In this document: positions 11,137 through 20,414 of the stretch, piece after piece
Position numbering within the stretch: the stretch's first letter is position 1
Layout: every line of letters starts with the position of its first letter
The notes under the pieces: generated by a model
Databases searched by the model: none
What the model saw: the letters and a program-made list of their open reading frames with translations, nothing else
Told to the model about the DNA's origin: nothing
Assembly: GCA_947311845.1 (NCBI GenBank)
Contig: CAMZMU010000040.1
Location: 63,244,708 to 63,308,707 of the forward strand
Origin: Poa pratensis
Taxonomy: Eukaryota; Streptophyta; Magnoliopsida; Poales; Poaceae
Direction of reading: 5' to 3'
Length of the DNA stretch: 64,000 nt
Translations under genes and position numbers: made by a program

Positions 11137-14100
11137 TGTAACACCCCGAATTTTGGCCTTTTTGCAATTTTTCCCAAAATGCATTATTTTATTATTTTAT
11201 GTGCATTTGGGTTTAAACCTCCAGGAATTCTTTTAAAATCTTGAACCTTTGCAAATATGATAAGTCAAGTGGGATCTTGTGCTTTCCATCCTCCTCCCAC
11301 TTGGTACTTGCATTTGGGATTTTATCTCTGGATAAATATTTATTGGGAAATTCTTTTTCTTTTTTAAAAATTACCCTTTTCATTGACCTTACAAAGGAAC
11401 CCCTATTTTTATGTCTCCAAAAATTCTGCAAAAATTAGGGAACCTCCCTAGTTGATGTGGGTCACTTTTGTAAAAAAATATGGGGCCATGACTTGGGAAT
11501 TTATCCCTCCACAATTCTTTTTGTGTTCTGCCCATTTTCTCAAAACATTTTTAAACCTGTCCAAATTATTTTGCCAGGATGAATCCAGAGCATAGATAGA
11601 CTCCCCATGATCCCTCCTACCTCAAGACAAAAGGGCACATCCATCTAATACCATCTACCCCTCCAAAACTTTAAAACCCTTTTTGACCAGTACTGTATTT
11701 CACAAAAACTAGTCGGACCAACTTTCAAATTTGAAGAAACTTTAGTCAGCAAAGTTAGAGGATTTTGAATTTGGCACACAGTGGTGAAAACAACACCTCA
11801 TTTGGAGCACGGAGCTGAGAGAAACATGTCAATGTCACTCCTGGCGTGGACAGAACGGTGATCACCGCCGGCGAGGCCGTGCCCGACGGCGCCGCCACTT
11901 TGTGGTCGTCGGCGTTCAGCTTCCCCGCGACCCTAACCAAGCCCAGCACGTTCCCCTCCTCTCCCTGGACCTCTCCGTCACCACGCGTCGCCGGAGGAGA
12001 ATCCAGCACGCGCTCGGGCCGCTAGCCGACGCGCCGTCCAAACCCTGTGCCGCCGGGACCCTCCTGTCAGCGCCTCCTCCGCCGCACGGACCGGTCCGTC
12101 GCCGGAGATTATCCTCGTGCGCCTCCTGTGCCAGCGCTCCCGCAACGCACCGCCACCGTCGCCTCCACACGGAGCTGACACCTCGCCGCGGCATTGATGA
12201 AGGCCGCCGTGCGGGAACGCTATAAGAACCCCCTCCCTCGACCTCCAGAGCACCGCATCCACCTCCCAGCCTCCCCACTGCCCTCCCTGCTCCAATCAAA
12301 GCTCGACGAGCACCGCAACTCCGGCGACGATCTTGCCCTAGCCGTCACGGTCGTGGACAAATTCTTCGCCAGAGGGGCACCGTTCGTCGATTAACCCTAC
12401 CAGTAGCCTCCCTAGATCATGGCGATGGCGATGCCGTGCTCGCCAGGGTGAATGGTGGCCGGAGTCGCCGCAACCATCATCGACAGGACGCCGGAGCCGC
12501 TGTCGACGAAGCTCTGCTCACCCCCGACCTCCCCAGCAAGCGCAAGTTCGCCGACGAGCTGCGGACCGCCTTCCCGAGCCGCCCAGCACCATCTCCCTCG
12601 CCTCCCCTGCCCCCTAGCCGCCGGGAAACCTCGTCGGTGAGTTCGCCGGAGCTTCGCCGGACCCCCTTCTGTTTTCCCGCGCGGTGGAGAAGAAAACGTT
12701 TCGTTTATGAGTCACTGACCAGTGGGACCCACTGGTCAGATTTTTAATCATTTCCCTGATCCGTTTCCTGTTTTATTTTTTCTATTAAAAAAGGCAGAAT
12801 TTAAACCCAGATTCAAAATGCAATATCTCTCTGAAAAATAGTCAGAAAAATATGAAACCAATTTTGTTGGCTTAGTTTGAATTTTCTCTTTCAAATGGAA
12901 CCAGAAAAGAATTATTTGGAATTATTTGTTTTGGCATTTATTTAAATACCCTAGGAGGGATTTTTGATGCATTTTTGTCTTGTTCTTTTAGATTCGAACC
13001 TCTCCGACGGATTAGGAGTTACCTCTGAACCCGAAGGCAAGCCACCAACCCAATTTCAAACTTGGTCGAACTTAGGAAATATTTTGACTGTTGAATTAAT
13101 ATCTGTTGCACCTCGCATGTCATATCGCATTTTAAATTCCTGCACTACTTTATAGATGCTTATTCTGTGCAACACTCCCGTTCCCTAGACAATGGCCGGT
13201 GATACCGCCTCAGACGAAGGAATGGGGGAAAATTATTACAACTGTGCGTCTCGCACTTGCGGGGCTTTGTTTGCTTCTTTCTTCTTTGCCGAGGTGAGGA
13301 GCGGACGAATGTCGTCTTATGATCCTCGGAGTTGGGGGCATTCGCCAAAAGAGTTATTTGCCTTGTCCCTCCGTCAAATATGGATGGCATCGACCACCCG
13401 GACTGCGACGCTTGGGAGCTGACTTTCCATTTGGTTCTTATTGCCGAGATGGCTGACACCACGTCGGGTAACCCTCGAGTGGAATGGATGCCCTCTCATT
13501 TTTATGAGTGCTTTTCGGTTCATTCTTTTACGGTGACAACGGCCGGGTCTCCCGCCACCGTCATCCGTTTGAATCATTATGTTATTATTTTGTGAACACT
13601 AACCCCCGAGTGACACCAGCCGGGTCTCCCGCCACAGTCACCCGGGTATTATTATTATTGTTATGTTGTTATCTGTGCATGCAAGTGATATATTCTGTGC
13701 TGCTATTGTTATGAGGTTACCTTGTGTTACTTTGTTAATGTTGATGTCTGTAATCAATCAAAATGACTAAGAAGATAATCACCTCCCTCGACTAGATTGA
13801 GTCACTTAGTGCCACTCACCAAACACCCAGCACAACCATGCGTCGTTCACATGGGCGGACCATAACTGAGTGTTTTATCAGGCCTCCTTTGACGCCACCC
13901 TTTTGGCAAGTCTAGTCGGTTACCTTTGTGGTCGGGGCTAGTCTTGTGAAGGTTCCGGAGCTAAGCGTCGCTCATCTGTTGGGGACGTGCCGGATTCACT
14001 TCGTCATAAGGCGTAGAGCTATGTCGGTGGCTATACAGGGAGTGTCCGGGTAGGATAAACGGTTGTGGAAGTGTGGGTTTGTGCTGCCGCCATGATCGGT

Positions 14101-14950
14101 TCTAGTACTTCGGTACCGGCGGTACAAGCCTAGACTTCAGCGTGTGGATAAATGTTGCAACCTCTCGAGAGTGTAAATCTAGATTCTAGCCTTGTCCCCA
14201 GGTTACGGGACGATGTTTGGGTCAAGTCACACTATGAGTCGGTCCAGTCGAACTTGGAGAAATAATTAAGTTGAGACCAACGAACACAGGAGATTTTGGG
14301 AGTCAAGGCAGAGTTGGCTAAGGACTCGGATAGTTGTGAATTAAGCCAGAGCTGGCTGGAGGCTTGAATGCCTAGTTGTGAATATGAGTTGTCAAGTGAG
14401 AAACGTGACCTCACTTGATATCGAGAAAGCACCCCTACTAAGGTAAGTAGGTAAGTTATGTCCAACCGTTAAGCTTGGACTCATCCTCGCAACCGACCTC
14501 ATGCCATATTACTTTCTGAACCATGCCATGCCATGTAGCTAGACTTTGTTTGTTTCTGGGCTGATGTCTTGCGAGTACTTCAAGTACTTACCTGGCTTTT
14601 CATGTGGCCAGACCCTGCTGAACCAGTCGCCGAGTACCCGCTCTATGAGAACTAGGAACCCGTGTCCCAGGCAGGACCCTGTGGAATAAGGCCGCTATCG
14701 CCACGCTACTATCTTCGCTTCCGCTACGACTTCCGCTAGAGGCTCGATGTTAGAAAAATAATGTACATACTGTTGTGTGTGCCTGTTGCGCAAGAGCTGG
14801 AGCCTCACCCGTGTTGTAAGCTTGTATTTGTGCAAACTCGAAGCCTTATGAATATATTTGGTTTTGCCTTTGTTTATCAAGCTGTCATATATCCAGTGTT
14901 TCTGGGACTGGTATATGGGGTGACTCGATCATCTGGATCGGGGTGCCACA
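11137..14950 (+). repeat. 3' LTR of Tekay-like element (3814 bp)
   Basis: Copy of 1636-5441, beginning TGTAACACC and ending GTGCCACA, followed by the target duplication GGCCG at 14951-14955. A TATA-like box lies at about 12220-12227. Confidence 0.95.
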
Positions 14951-15434
14951 GGCCGAGCAAAGTCGAGTAGACGAGCGGGTGGAGAAAGAAGCCGCCGGTG
15001 ACTCACCCGAAGCGCGTCAGTTTTGGTCGAATAAATCCAGAGATAGTGTACTGGCGCGAATGTTGGATCGCACCTGGCGGGCTGCTGTGCTCTTGGAAGG
15101 TTGTAGAAAAACCCTCTGGCAGATCAACAGGGTGTACTTTCCGCACAACGAGCAGCCTAATGGACTGGCTGCGCTGCTGGAGAGGTTCCGTGAAGGCAGT
15201 GCGTTGAAGGAAGTCGTGCACACTCAACTTGTTGCCGGGGCGAACGTGGCGCTGGCGTACGTTCGAATGCACCGGCCTAACCTTCCACTGTACAAGGTGC
15301 TTGACGGCTTGCCTGGAGAGGGTGACTACGCCGATACTCTTGCGGCTGCGCGTCAGATGATTCAGCAGGTCCAGAGCTTTAGTGAGCACCTTGTAGGGCC
15401 ACTAGATGCGCCAAAGGGCGAGCCTGTAGAATAA
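14951..15434 (+). pseudogene. Tat-lineage antisense ORF, module 2, 3' portion
   Basis: This is the continuation of the exon cut at 1635. The protein is rich in helices (CRKTLWQINRVYFPHNEQP, ERFREGSALKEVV and VAGANVALAYVRMHRP as successive blocks) and ends at stop 15432-15434. This C-terminal style is typical of the 'putative gypsy type transposon' proteins found antisense to pol in Tat elements such as RIRE2 and Grande relatives (family knowledge). It converges with the pol of the same element across the tandem-repeat spacer at 15560-16260. From 14951 to the stop this part is open and shows no frameshift. Confidence 0.6.
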
Positions 15435-15559
15435 GAGTAGTAGACTGCTGTTGTATATCGTTAGCTTGTAAAAGCAATTTTTCCAAGTGGAAATATGAGT
15501 GTATGTATGCCGAGGTGGGGGTAGCCCCCGAGTGAGTAAATTGTATCTTGTAGACTTCT

Positions 15560-16260
15560 GTAAACCTGTATGGTGCCGCCCCGAGCGGGTCGAGTGCGGC
15601 CTAGGTGTTTCGAATCAGACCTGTACGGCGTAGCCCCCGAGTGCTTCGAGTGCGGCCAAAGGGTATCGAGTCAAACCTGTGCGGCGCAGCCCCAAGTGCT
15701 TGGGTGCGGCCAAGGTTTTCGAGTTAGACCTGTATGGCGCAGCCCCGAGTGCTTCGGGTGCGGCCAAGGTTTTCGAGTTAGACCTGTATGGCGCAGCCCC
15801 CGAGTGCTTCGGGTGCGGCCTAGGTTTGACTTAGACCTGTGCGGCGCAGCCCCCGAGTGCTTCGGGTGGCGGCCTAGGTTTTCGAGTTGGACCTGTATGG
15901 CGCAGCCCCCGAGTGCGTCGGGTGCGGCCTAGGTTTTCGAGTTAGACCTGTATGGCGCAGCCCCCGAGTGCGTCGGGTGGCGGCCTAGGTTTCTTAGACC
16001 TGTGCGGCGCCCCCGAGTGCTTCGGGTGCGGCCTAGGTTTGACTTAGACCTGTGCGGCGCAGCCCCCGAGTGCTTCGGGTGGCGCCTAGGTTTTCGAGTT
16101 GGACCTGTATGGCGCAGCCCCCGAGTGCGTCGGGTGCGGCCTAGGTTTGACTTAGACCTGTGCGGCGCAGCCCCCGAGTGCTTCGGGTGCGGCCTAGGAT
16201 TTCGAGTTGGACCTGTATGGCGCAGCCCCCGAGTGCGTCGGGTGGTGGCCTAGGTTTATG
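15560..16260. repeat. Tandem repeat, about 13 units of about 54 bp
   Basis: Units read roughly GACCTGTatGGCGCAGCCC, then a CGAGTGCTTCGGGTGCGG core, then CTAGGTTTTCGAGTT. Two subtypes alternate: one with GTATGG and GTGCGTCGG, the other with GTGCGG and GTGCTTCGG. The array lies between the end of pol (minus strand) and the end of the antisense ORF (plus strand), in the 3' untranslated part of the element. Long open frames through the array come from the repeat and are not genes. Confidence 0.92.
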
Positions 16261-16359
16261 TTGCTTTTTGACTAAAAAAGTAAAGGGGAGAGCTTGTTCC
16301 ACAAATCACTTCATTGATTTTTGCGAGCAGGCCGCCTCATTAAAACCCTTCCAGTCCCC

Positions 16360-16966
16360 TCAGGTACCCTGGTAAGGGAAAGAGTGCGTCTGGAACCTGC
16401 CGCCTCTTGACATGTACTTTGTTACAAGGGGGAGTCGACTAGGCGTAGAAGCGGCGCAGTTGCGCAACGTTCCACGGGTTGTGCAGACTGTCCCCGTCTT
16501 CGAGTCCTTCAGGCGGTAAGCTCCGCCGCCGATTGCCTCTGTCACGATGTATGGACCCTCCCACGGGGAGGCGAGTTTGTGCACCTTCTTCTGTTTGAGG
16601 CGGAGGACAAGGTCGCCAGGGACGAACGCTCTGGGCCGCAGTCGCCGCCCGTGGTAGTTGCGTAAGTCTTGCTGATACACGGCTGTGCGGGTAAGGGCGA
16701 TGTCGCGTGCTTCGTCCAGGGTATCCATGTCGTCCTCGAGTGCTTCTTCTGCGTCGGACTCGTCGTAGCCACCACTCGGGGCGCGTCGAACTTGATGTCG
16801 CACGGCATGATTGCTTCTGCGCCGTAGACCATGAAGAATGGCGTGTACTGAGTGGATCTGTTTGGCGTAGTGCGCAGACTCCACAGCACAGATGGCAGCT
16901 CTTCAACCCAGGCGCCTGCAGCGCGCCTCAATGGTACTCGCAGGCGCTTCTTGATGCCCTTGCAGA
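16360..16966 (-). pseudogene. Integrase C-terminus of Tat element
   Basis: Continuation of the integrase in shifted frames: ELPSVLWSLRTTPNRSTQYT and FFMVYGAEAIMP (16931 down to about 16790), then a region with GDLVLRLKQKKVHKLASPWEG and GGAYRLKDSKTG (about 16620-16480). These are the usual post-core and GPY-like modules of Tat integrases. Frame changes occur near 16960 and near 16790. The reading ends near 16360, about 100 bp before the tandem repeat. Confidence 0.8.
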
Positions 16967-18535
16967 CTAAGCCATTGGCCTTTTCGACTGTCCGTTGGAC
17001 TGCGGGTGCGAGACAGATGCGTAGTTGAGCTTGATGCCTTGCTCGGAGCAGAAGTCCTTGAACTCTTCGGCTGTGAAGTTCGTGCCGTTGTCGGTGATGA
17101 TGCTGTGCGGCACTCCAAACCTGAAGATGATCGACCTGATGAAGTTAACTGCCGAGGAGGCAGTCGAACTTGTAATAGGCACAGCTTCGATCCACTTCGT
17201 GAACTTGTCGACTGCCACCAAGAGATGCGTGTGTCCTCCCGGCGAGGACTTCTTGAGTGGACCCACCATGTCGAGCCCCCATTGAGCGAAGGGCCAGGCG
17301 AGTGGAATGGTCTTTAGTGCTGATGCTGGTGCGTGCGGCTTGTTGGCGAACTCCTGGCAGCCGAGACATTTCCTCACGAGTTCTTCTGCGTCTTGCATTG
17401 CGGTGGGCCAGTAGAACCCGGCTCGTAAGGCTTTGGCCACTAAGGCTCGACTGCTGGCGTGGTGCCCGCAGATGCCAGCGTGGACGTCGACTGGGTCGAT
17501 GCACCTTTGGAGGACTCCCGAGATGCTTCGCTTGTAGAGCTCCCCGTTGATGACGGTGAAGCCCTTGGAGCGGCGGATGACGCGCTTGGCTTCGACTGGG
17601 TTTGTTGGCACCCTCTGCTGCAGTATGTAAGCCAGGTATGGGCTCGTCCATGTGGGCTCGATCAGCATCACCTCCATAGGCTCCTTCTCCGTGCTGGGCG
17701 GGTCGGCGGTGCTCGTTGTCGATGTAGAGGATCCCGGCGCGGGCCGGAGCTTGACGGAGCGTTGCGTGATGCACTCGAGGAAGACTCCGGGTGGCACCGG
17801 CGCTTTGTTTGAGCCCAGGTTGGCGAGGGTGTCGGCTTCCTCGTTGCTCTCGCGGCCGACGTGCCGCAGCTCGCAGCCGTCGAAGGTGCCTTCCAGCTGG
17901 TTGTACAGGTCCCTGTAGGCGATCATGTTGTCGGCGATGGCGTCACATTGCTTCATGGTTTGTTGCACGACGAGGTAGGAGTCTCCGTAGATCATGAGGT
18001 GAGTGGCGCCGCAGTTCTTGGCCATCCGCATGCCGTGGATCAGGGCCTCGTACTCTGCCTCGTTGTTGGAGGGCGTTGGGAAGTTCATCTGCAGCACGTA
18101 CCTCAGCTTGTCGCCTTTAGGTGAGATGAGGACGACTCCCGCCCCTGCTGATCTGAACTTCTTGGAGCCGTCGAAGTACATTGTCCATGCGTTGGACAGG
18201 TCGGGTACGTCTGGTAGCTGGGCCTCTATCCACTCGGTGGTGAACTCTGGAAGCACCTGGGCCTTGATTGACTTCGGGTGCGCGTACTTCAGCCCCCAGG
18301 GCCCTAGCTCAACAACCCACTTGGCGACTCGTCCTGTCGCGGCTTGGTTGGTGAGGATGTCGGAGAGCCCGGAGGAGCTTACTACCGTGATGGAGTGCTC
18401 GGAGAAGTAGTGGACGACCTTCCTTGATGTCATGAAGACTCCGTATGCTAGCTTCTGGTAGTGCGGGTACCGCTGCTTGGACAAGGTTAGCACCTCACTG
18501 AGGTAGTAGACGGGCGCTGAACAGGGTAACTGTGT
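16967..18535 (-). CDS. Tat Pol: RNase H, second RNase H and integrase (open segment)
   Basis: A long open stretch. The first RNase H (VYYLSEVLTLSKQRYPHYQK onward, about 18520-18350) lacks convincing catalytic residues. A second RNase H of archaeal/plant type follows (AWTMYFDGSKK near 18190-18155; NNEAEYEALIHGM; GDSYLVVQQ; GRESNEEADTLANLGS). Then come a linker and integrase: an HHCC zinc finger (HHASSRALVAKALRAGFYWP, CLGCQ, about 17470-17355) and core motifs DMVGPLKK, IITDNGTNF and SHPQSNGQS (about 17275-16990). The dual RNase H is a hallmark of the Tat lineage. The frame ends at 16967 inside the core. Confidence 0.87.
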   Translation of the reverse strand, partial: TQLPCSAPVYYLSEVLTLSKQRYPHYQKLAYGVFMTSRKVVHYFSEHSITVVSSSGLSDILTNQAATGRVAKWVVELGPWGLKYAHPKSIKAQVLPEFTTEWIEAQLPDVPDLSNAWTMYFDGSKKFRSAGAGVVLISPKGDKLRYVLQMNFPTPSNNEAEYEALIHGMRMAKNCGATHLMIYGDSYLVVQQTMKQCDAIADNMIAYRDLYNQLEGTFDGCELRHVGRESNEEADTLANLGSNKAPVPPGVFLECITQRSVKLRPAPGSSTSTTSTADPPSTEKEPMEVMLIEPTWTSPYLAYILQQRVPTNPVEAKRVIRRSKGFTVINGELYKRSISGVLQRCIDPVDVHAGICGHHASSRALVAKALRAGFYWPTAMQDAEELVRKCLGCQEFANKPHAPASALKTIPLAWPFAQWGLDMVGPLKKSSPGGHTHLLVAVDKFTKWIEAVPITSSTASSAVNFIRSIIFRFGVPHSIITDNGTNFTAEEFKDFCSEQGIKLNYASVSHPQSNGQSKRPMA

Positions 18536-19368
18536 CCTTCTTCTTCTCGTTCGACTACGAGTACCGTGCTGACCACCCTGTTCGTGGCTGACACGTAGAG
18601 GTATAGCGGCTCGTTCTCCAGTGGCGCCACCAGTACTGGGGAAGTCGTGAGTGTTTTCTTGAGTTGGTCGAACGCGACTTGCGCTTCTTCTGTCCACTCG
18701 AACTTGTCTGTCTTTTTCATCAGTTGGTAGAAAGGCAGGGCCTTTTCTCCCAACTTACTTATGAACCGGCTGAGAGCTGCGACTCGGCCGGCTAGGCGTT
18801 GCACCTCATGAAGCTTGGTCGGTGCTGGCATTGCGAGTATGTTTTGCACCTTCTCGGGGTTGGCTTCGATTCCTCTTGCAGAGACGAGGTACCCGAGCAG
18901 TTCTCCGGCTGGCACGCCGAAGACACACTTGTCCGGGTTCAGCTTGATCTGATACTCGTTGAGGGCGGCGAAGACCTTGCGGAGGTCGGCGATGAGAGTG
19001 TCCTCCGTTCGAGTGGTGACGACTATGTCGTCGACGTAGACTTGGACGATCTCTCCGATTAGCCCCTTTAGGCAGGCTTGCATTGTGCGCTGGTACGTGG
19101 CTCCAGCGTTCTTCAACCCGAAGGGCATCGTCTGGTAGCAGAAGACGCCATGGGGTGTGATGAATGCAGTCTTCTCTTCATCGTCGACGTTCATCCTGAT
19201 CTGCTGGTACCCTGAGTAGGCGTCCAGGAAGGATAGGCGTGCGCAGCCTGCAGTCGAGTCGATGATCTGGTCTATCCGCGGGAGCGGGAAATGGTCCTTG
19301 GGGCAGCATTTGTTGAGGGCGGTGAAGTCGACGCACATGCGGAGTTTCTTCGTCTTCTTCTTCTCCAC
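18487..19368 (-). CDS. Tat Pol: reverse transcriptase (open segment)
   Basis: An open RT segment: CVDFTALNKCCPKDHFPLPR (near 19330), FLDAYSGYQQIRM, FCYQTMPFGLKNAGATYQR and the catalytic box VQVYVDDIVV (about 19045-19015), then LLGYLVSARGIEANPEKV and a thumb. It reverse-transcribes the element RNA in the virus-like particle. The upstream part of RT (about 19620-19370) is in other frames. From about 18535 downward the true reading continues in another frame, so the last codons of this segment are not native. Confidence 0.87.
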   Translation of the reverse strand: MEKKKTKKLRMCVDFTALNKCCPKDHFPLPRIDQIIDSTAGCARLSFLDAYSGYQQIRMNVDDEEKTAFITPHGVFCYQTMPFGLKNAGATYQRTMQACLKGLIGEIVQVYVDDIVVTTRTEDTLIADLRKVFAALNEYQIKLNPDKCVFGVPAGELLGYLVSARGIEANPEKVQNILAMPAPTKLHEVQRLAGRVAALSRFISKLGEKALPFYQLMKKTDKFEWTEEAQVAFDQLKKTLTTSPVLVAPLENEPLYLYVSATNRVVSTVLVVEREEEGHSYPVQRPSTTSVRC

Positions 19369-19622
19369 CAGGACTGGGTTCGCTACCCAGTCCGAGTCCT
19401 TGATCTCTCGGATGAATTTGGCGTGGAGCAGTCGATCGATCTCCTTGCTTATTTCATCTCGTTTGGGTCCTGAAAGCGTCGCATGGTCTGCTTGACGGGT
19501 TTGGCGTCCTTGTGGACGCGTAAAGAGTGCTCGGCGAGGTTCCTGGGTATGCCTGGCATGTCAGAAGGTTGCCAGGCGAAGATCTCCCAGTTCTCACGTA
19601 GAAACTCGACGAGCGCGCTTTC

Positions 19623-20414
19623 CTATGCGATAGGCAGACTCGACGACACTTTGACTGTCTTGTTTGCGTCCGTCGGGTGGACCTGATGAGTTGTTGTGTC
19701 GTCAGTCGTGTTGAAGGCGGCGTCCTTGGCTTGCTTCTTGCGTGGCGGGAAGATGGTTTTGTCGTTGTCGACTGCCATCGCCTCGAAGTGCTCTTCCATT
19801 CCGAAGAACTCGGAGATCTTGCTGAACTCGCGGTCGCAGCTGTTGGAGCGGTCGAAGTCGCCGTGCACCGTGATGACGCCCTTGGGCCCAGGCATCTTGA
19901 GCATGAGGTAGGCGTAGTGAGGTACCGCCATGAATCTGGCAAAGGTTGGGCGCCCGAGTATCGCGTGGTACTGCGACTTCCAGTCGACTACCTCGAAGTC
20001 GATCGACTCCCTCTTGAAGTTTTCGGGTGTGCCGAAGATGACGTCGAGTGTGATCGTTCCCATGGGCGTGACTGCTTGCCCTGGTACTATGCCATGGAAG
20101 GTGGTCTCTGATGCCGCCAAGTTTGTCGTTGGCCTGTTTATCCTTCTGAGGGTGTCGGCAAAGATGATGTTGATGCCGCTGCCTCCGTCCATGAACACCT
20201 TTTTCAGGGTGTAATCTCCGATCAGAGCTTCGACTACCAGAGCGGCGTGCCCGGGTCGTGGTACTGCAGGCGGGTGATCTGCTCTGGAGAACGTGATTGG
20301 TGTCTCTGACCCTCTCAGGTAGTCGGGTACTGCAGGTGGACAGGTGATGGCCTGGAAAACTTGGCGAGTGATGATCTTCTGGGTCCTGTTTGAGGGGCGC
20401 CCCTTCTGTATCAT
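19623..20414 (-). CDS. Tat Gag-Pol: aspartic protease region (open segment)
   Basis: An open segment beginning MIQKGRPSNRTQKIITRQV. The retropepsin core carries the Tat-type active site VFMDGGSGINIIF (about 20205-20165) and the second motif AILGRPTFARFMAV (about 19965-19925). A linker with KTIFPPRKKQAKD leads toward RT. Asp-Gly-Gly-Ser replaces the more common Asp-Ser/Thr-Gly; this variant is familiar in Tat elements. The reading frame is lost near 19625. Confidence 0.82.
   Translation of the reverse strand: MIQKGRPSNRTQKIITRQVFQAITCPPAVPDYLRGSETPITFSRADHPPAVPRPGHAALVVEALIGDYTLKKVFMDGGSGINIIFADTLRRINRPTTNLAASETTFHGIVPGQAVTPMGTITLDVIFGTPENFKRESIDFEVVDWKSQYHAILGRPTFARFMAVPHYAYLMLKMPGPKGVITVHGDFDRSNSCDREFSKISEFFGMEEHFEAMAVDNDKTIFPPRKKQAKDAAFNTTDDTTTHQVHPTDANKTVKVSSSLPIA

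Larger units (their letters stand above)
1636..14950 (+). mobile_element. Full-length Tekay-like Ty3/gypsy chromovirus
   Basis: A complete LTR retrotransposon in plus orientation. The 3.8-kb LTRs begin TGTAACACCCCG and end GGGGTGCCACA. The 5-bp target duplication GGCCG is at 1631-1635 and 14951-14955. A PBS matching initiator tRNA-Met lies 5 bp after the 5' LTR, and a purine tract lies just before the 3' LTR. The internal order is an extra ORF, gag with CCHC knuckle, protease, RT, RNase H, integrase and a chromodomain-like C-terminus, which places it among chromoviruses. Long LTRs and the pol sequence suggest the Tekay clade (inference). gag-pol is broken by several single-base frameshifts. 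The element is nested in the aORF of a Tat element. Confidence 0.93.

Noticed and set aside
15560..16260. Regular repeats considered as a CRISPR array
   Set aside because: Units are head-to-tail without unique spacers, and the genome is a plant nuclear genome.
15570..16375. Long open frames through the 54-bp tandem array (repeating PECFGCG-like protein)
   Set aside because: The frames are produced by the tandem repeat itself, exist in several phases and have no start or promoter context. The array lies in the 3' region of the Tat element.
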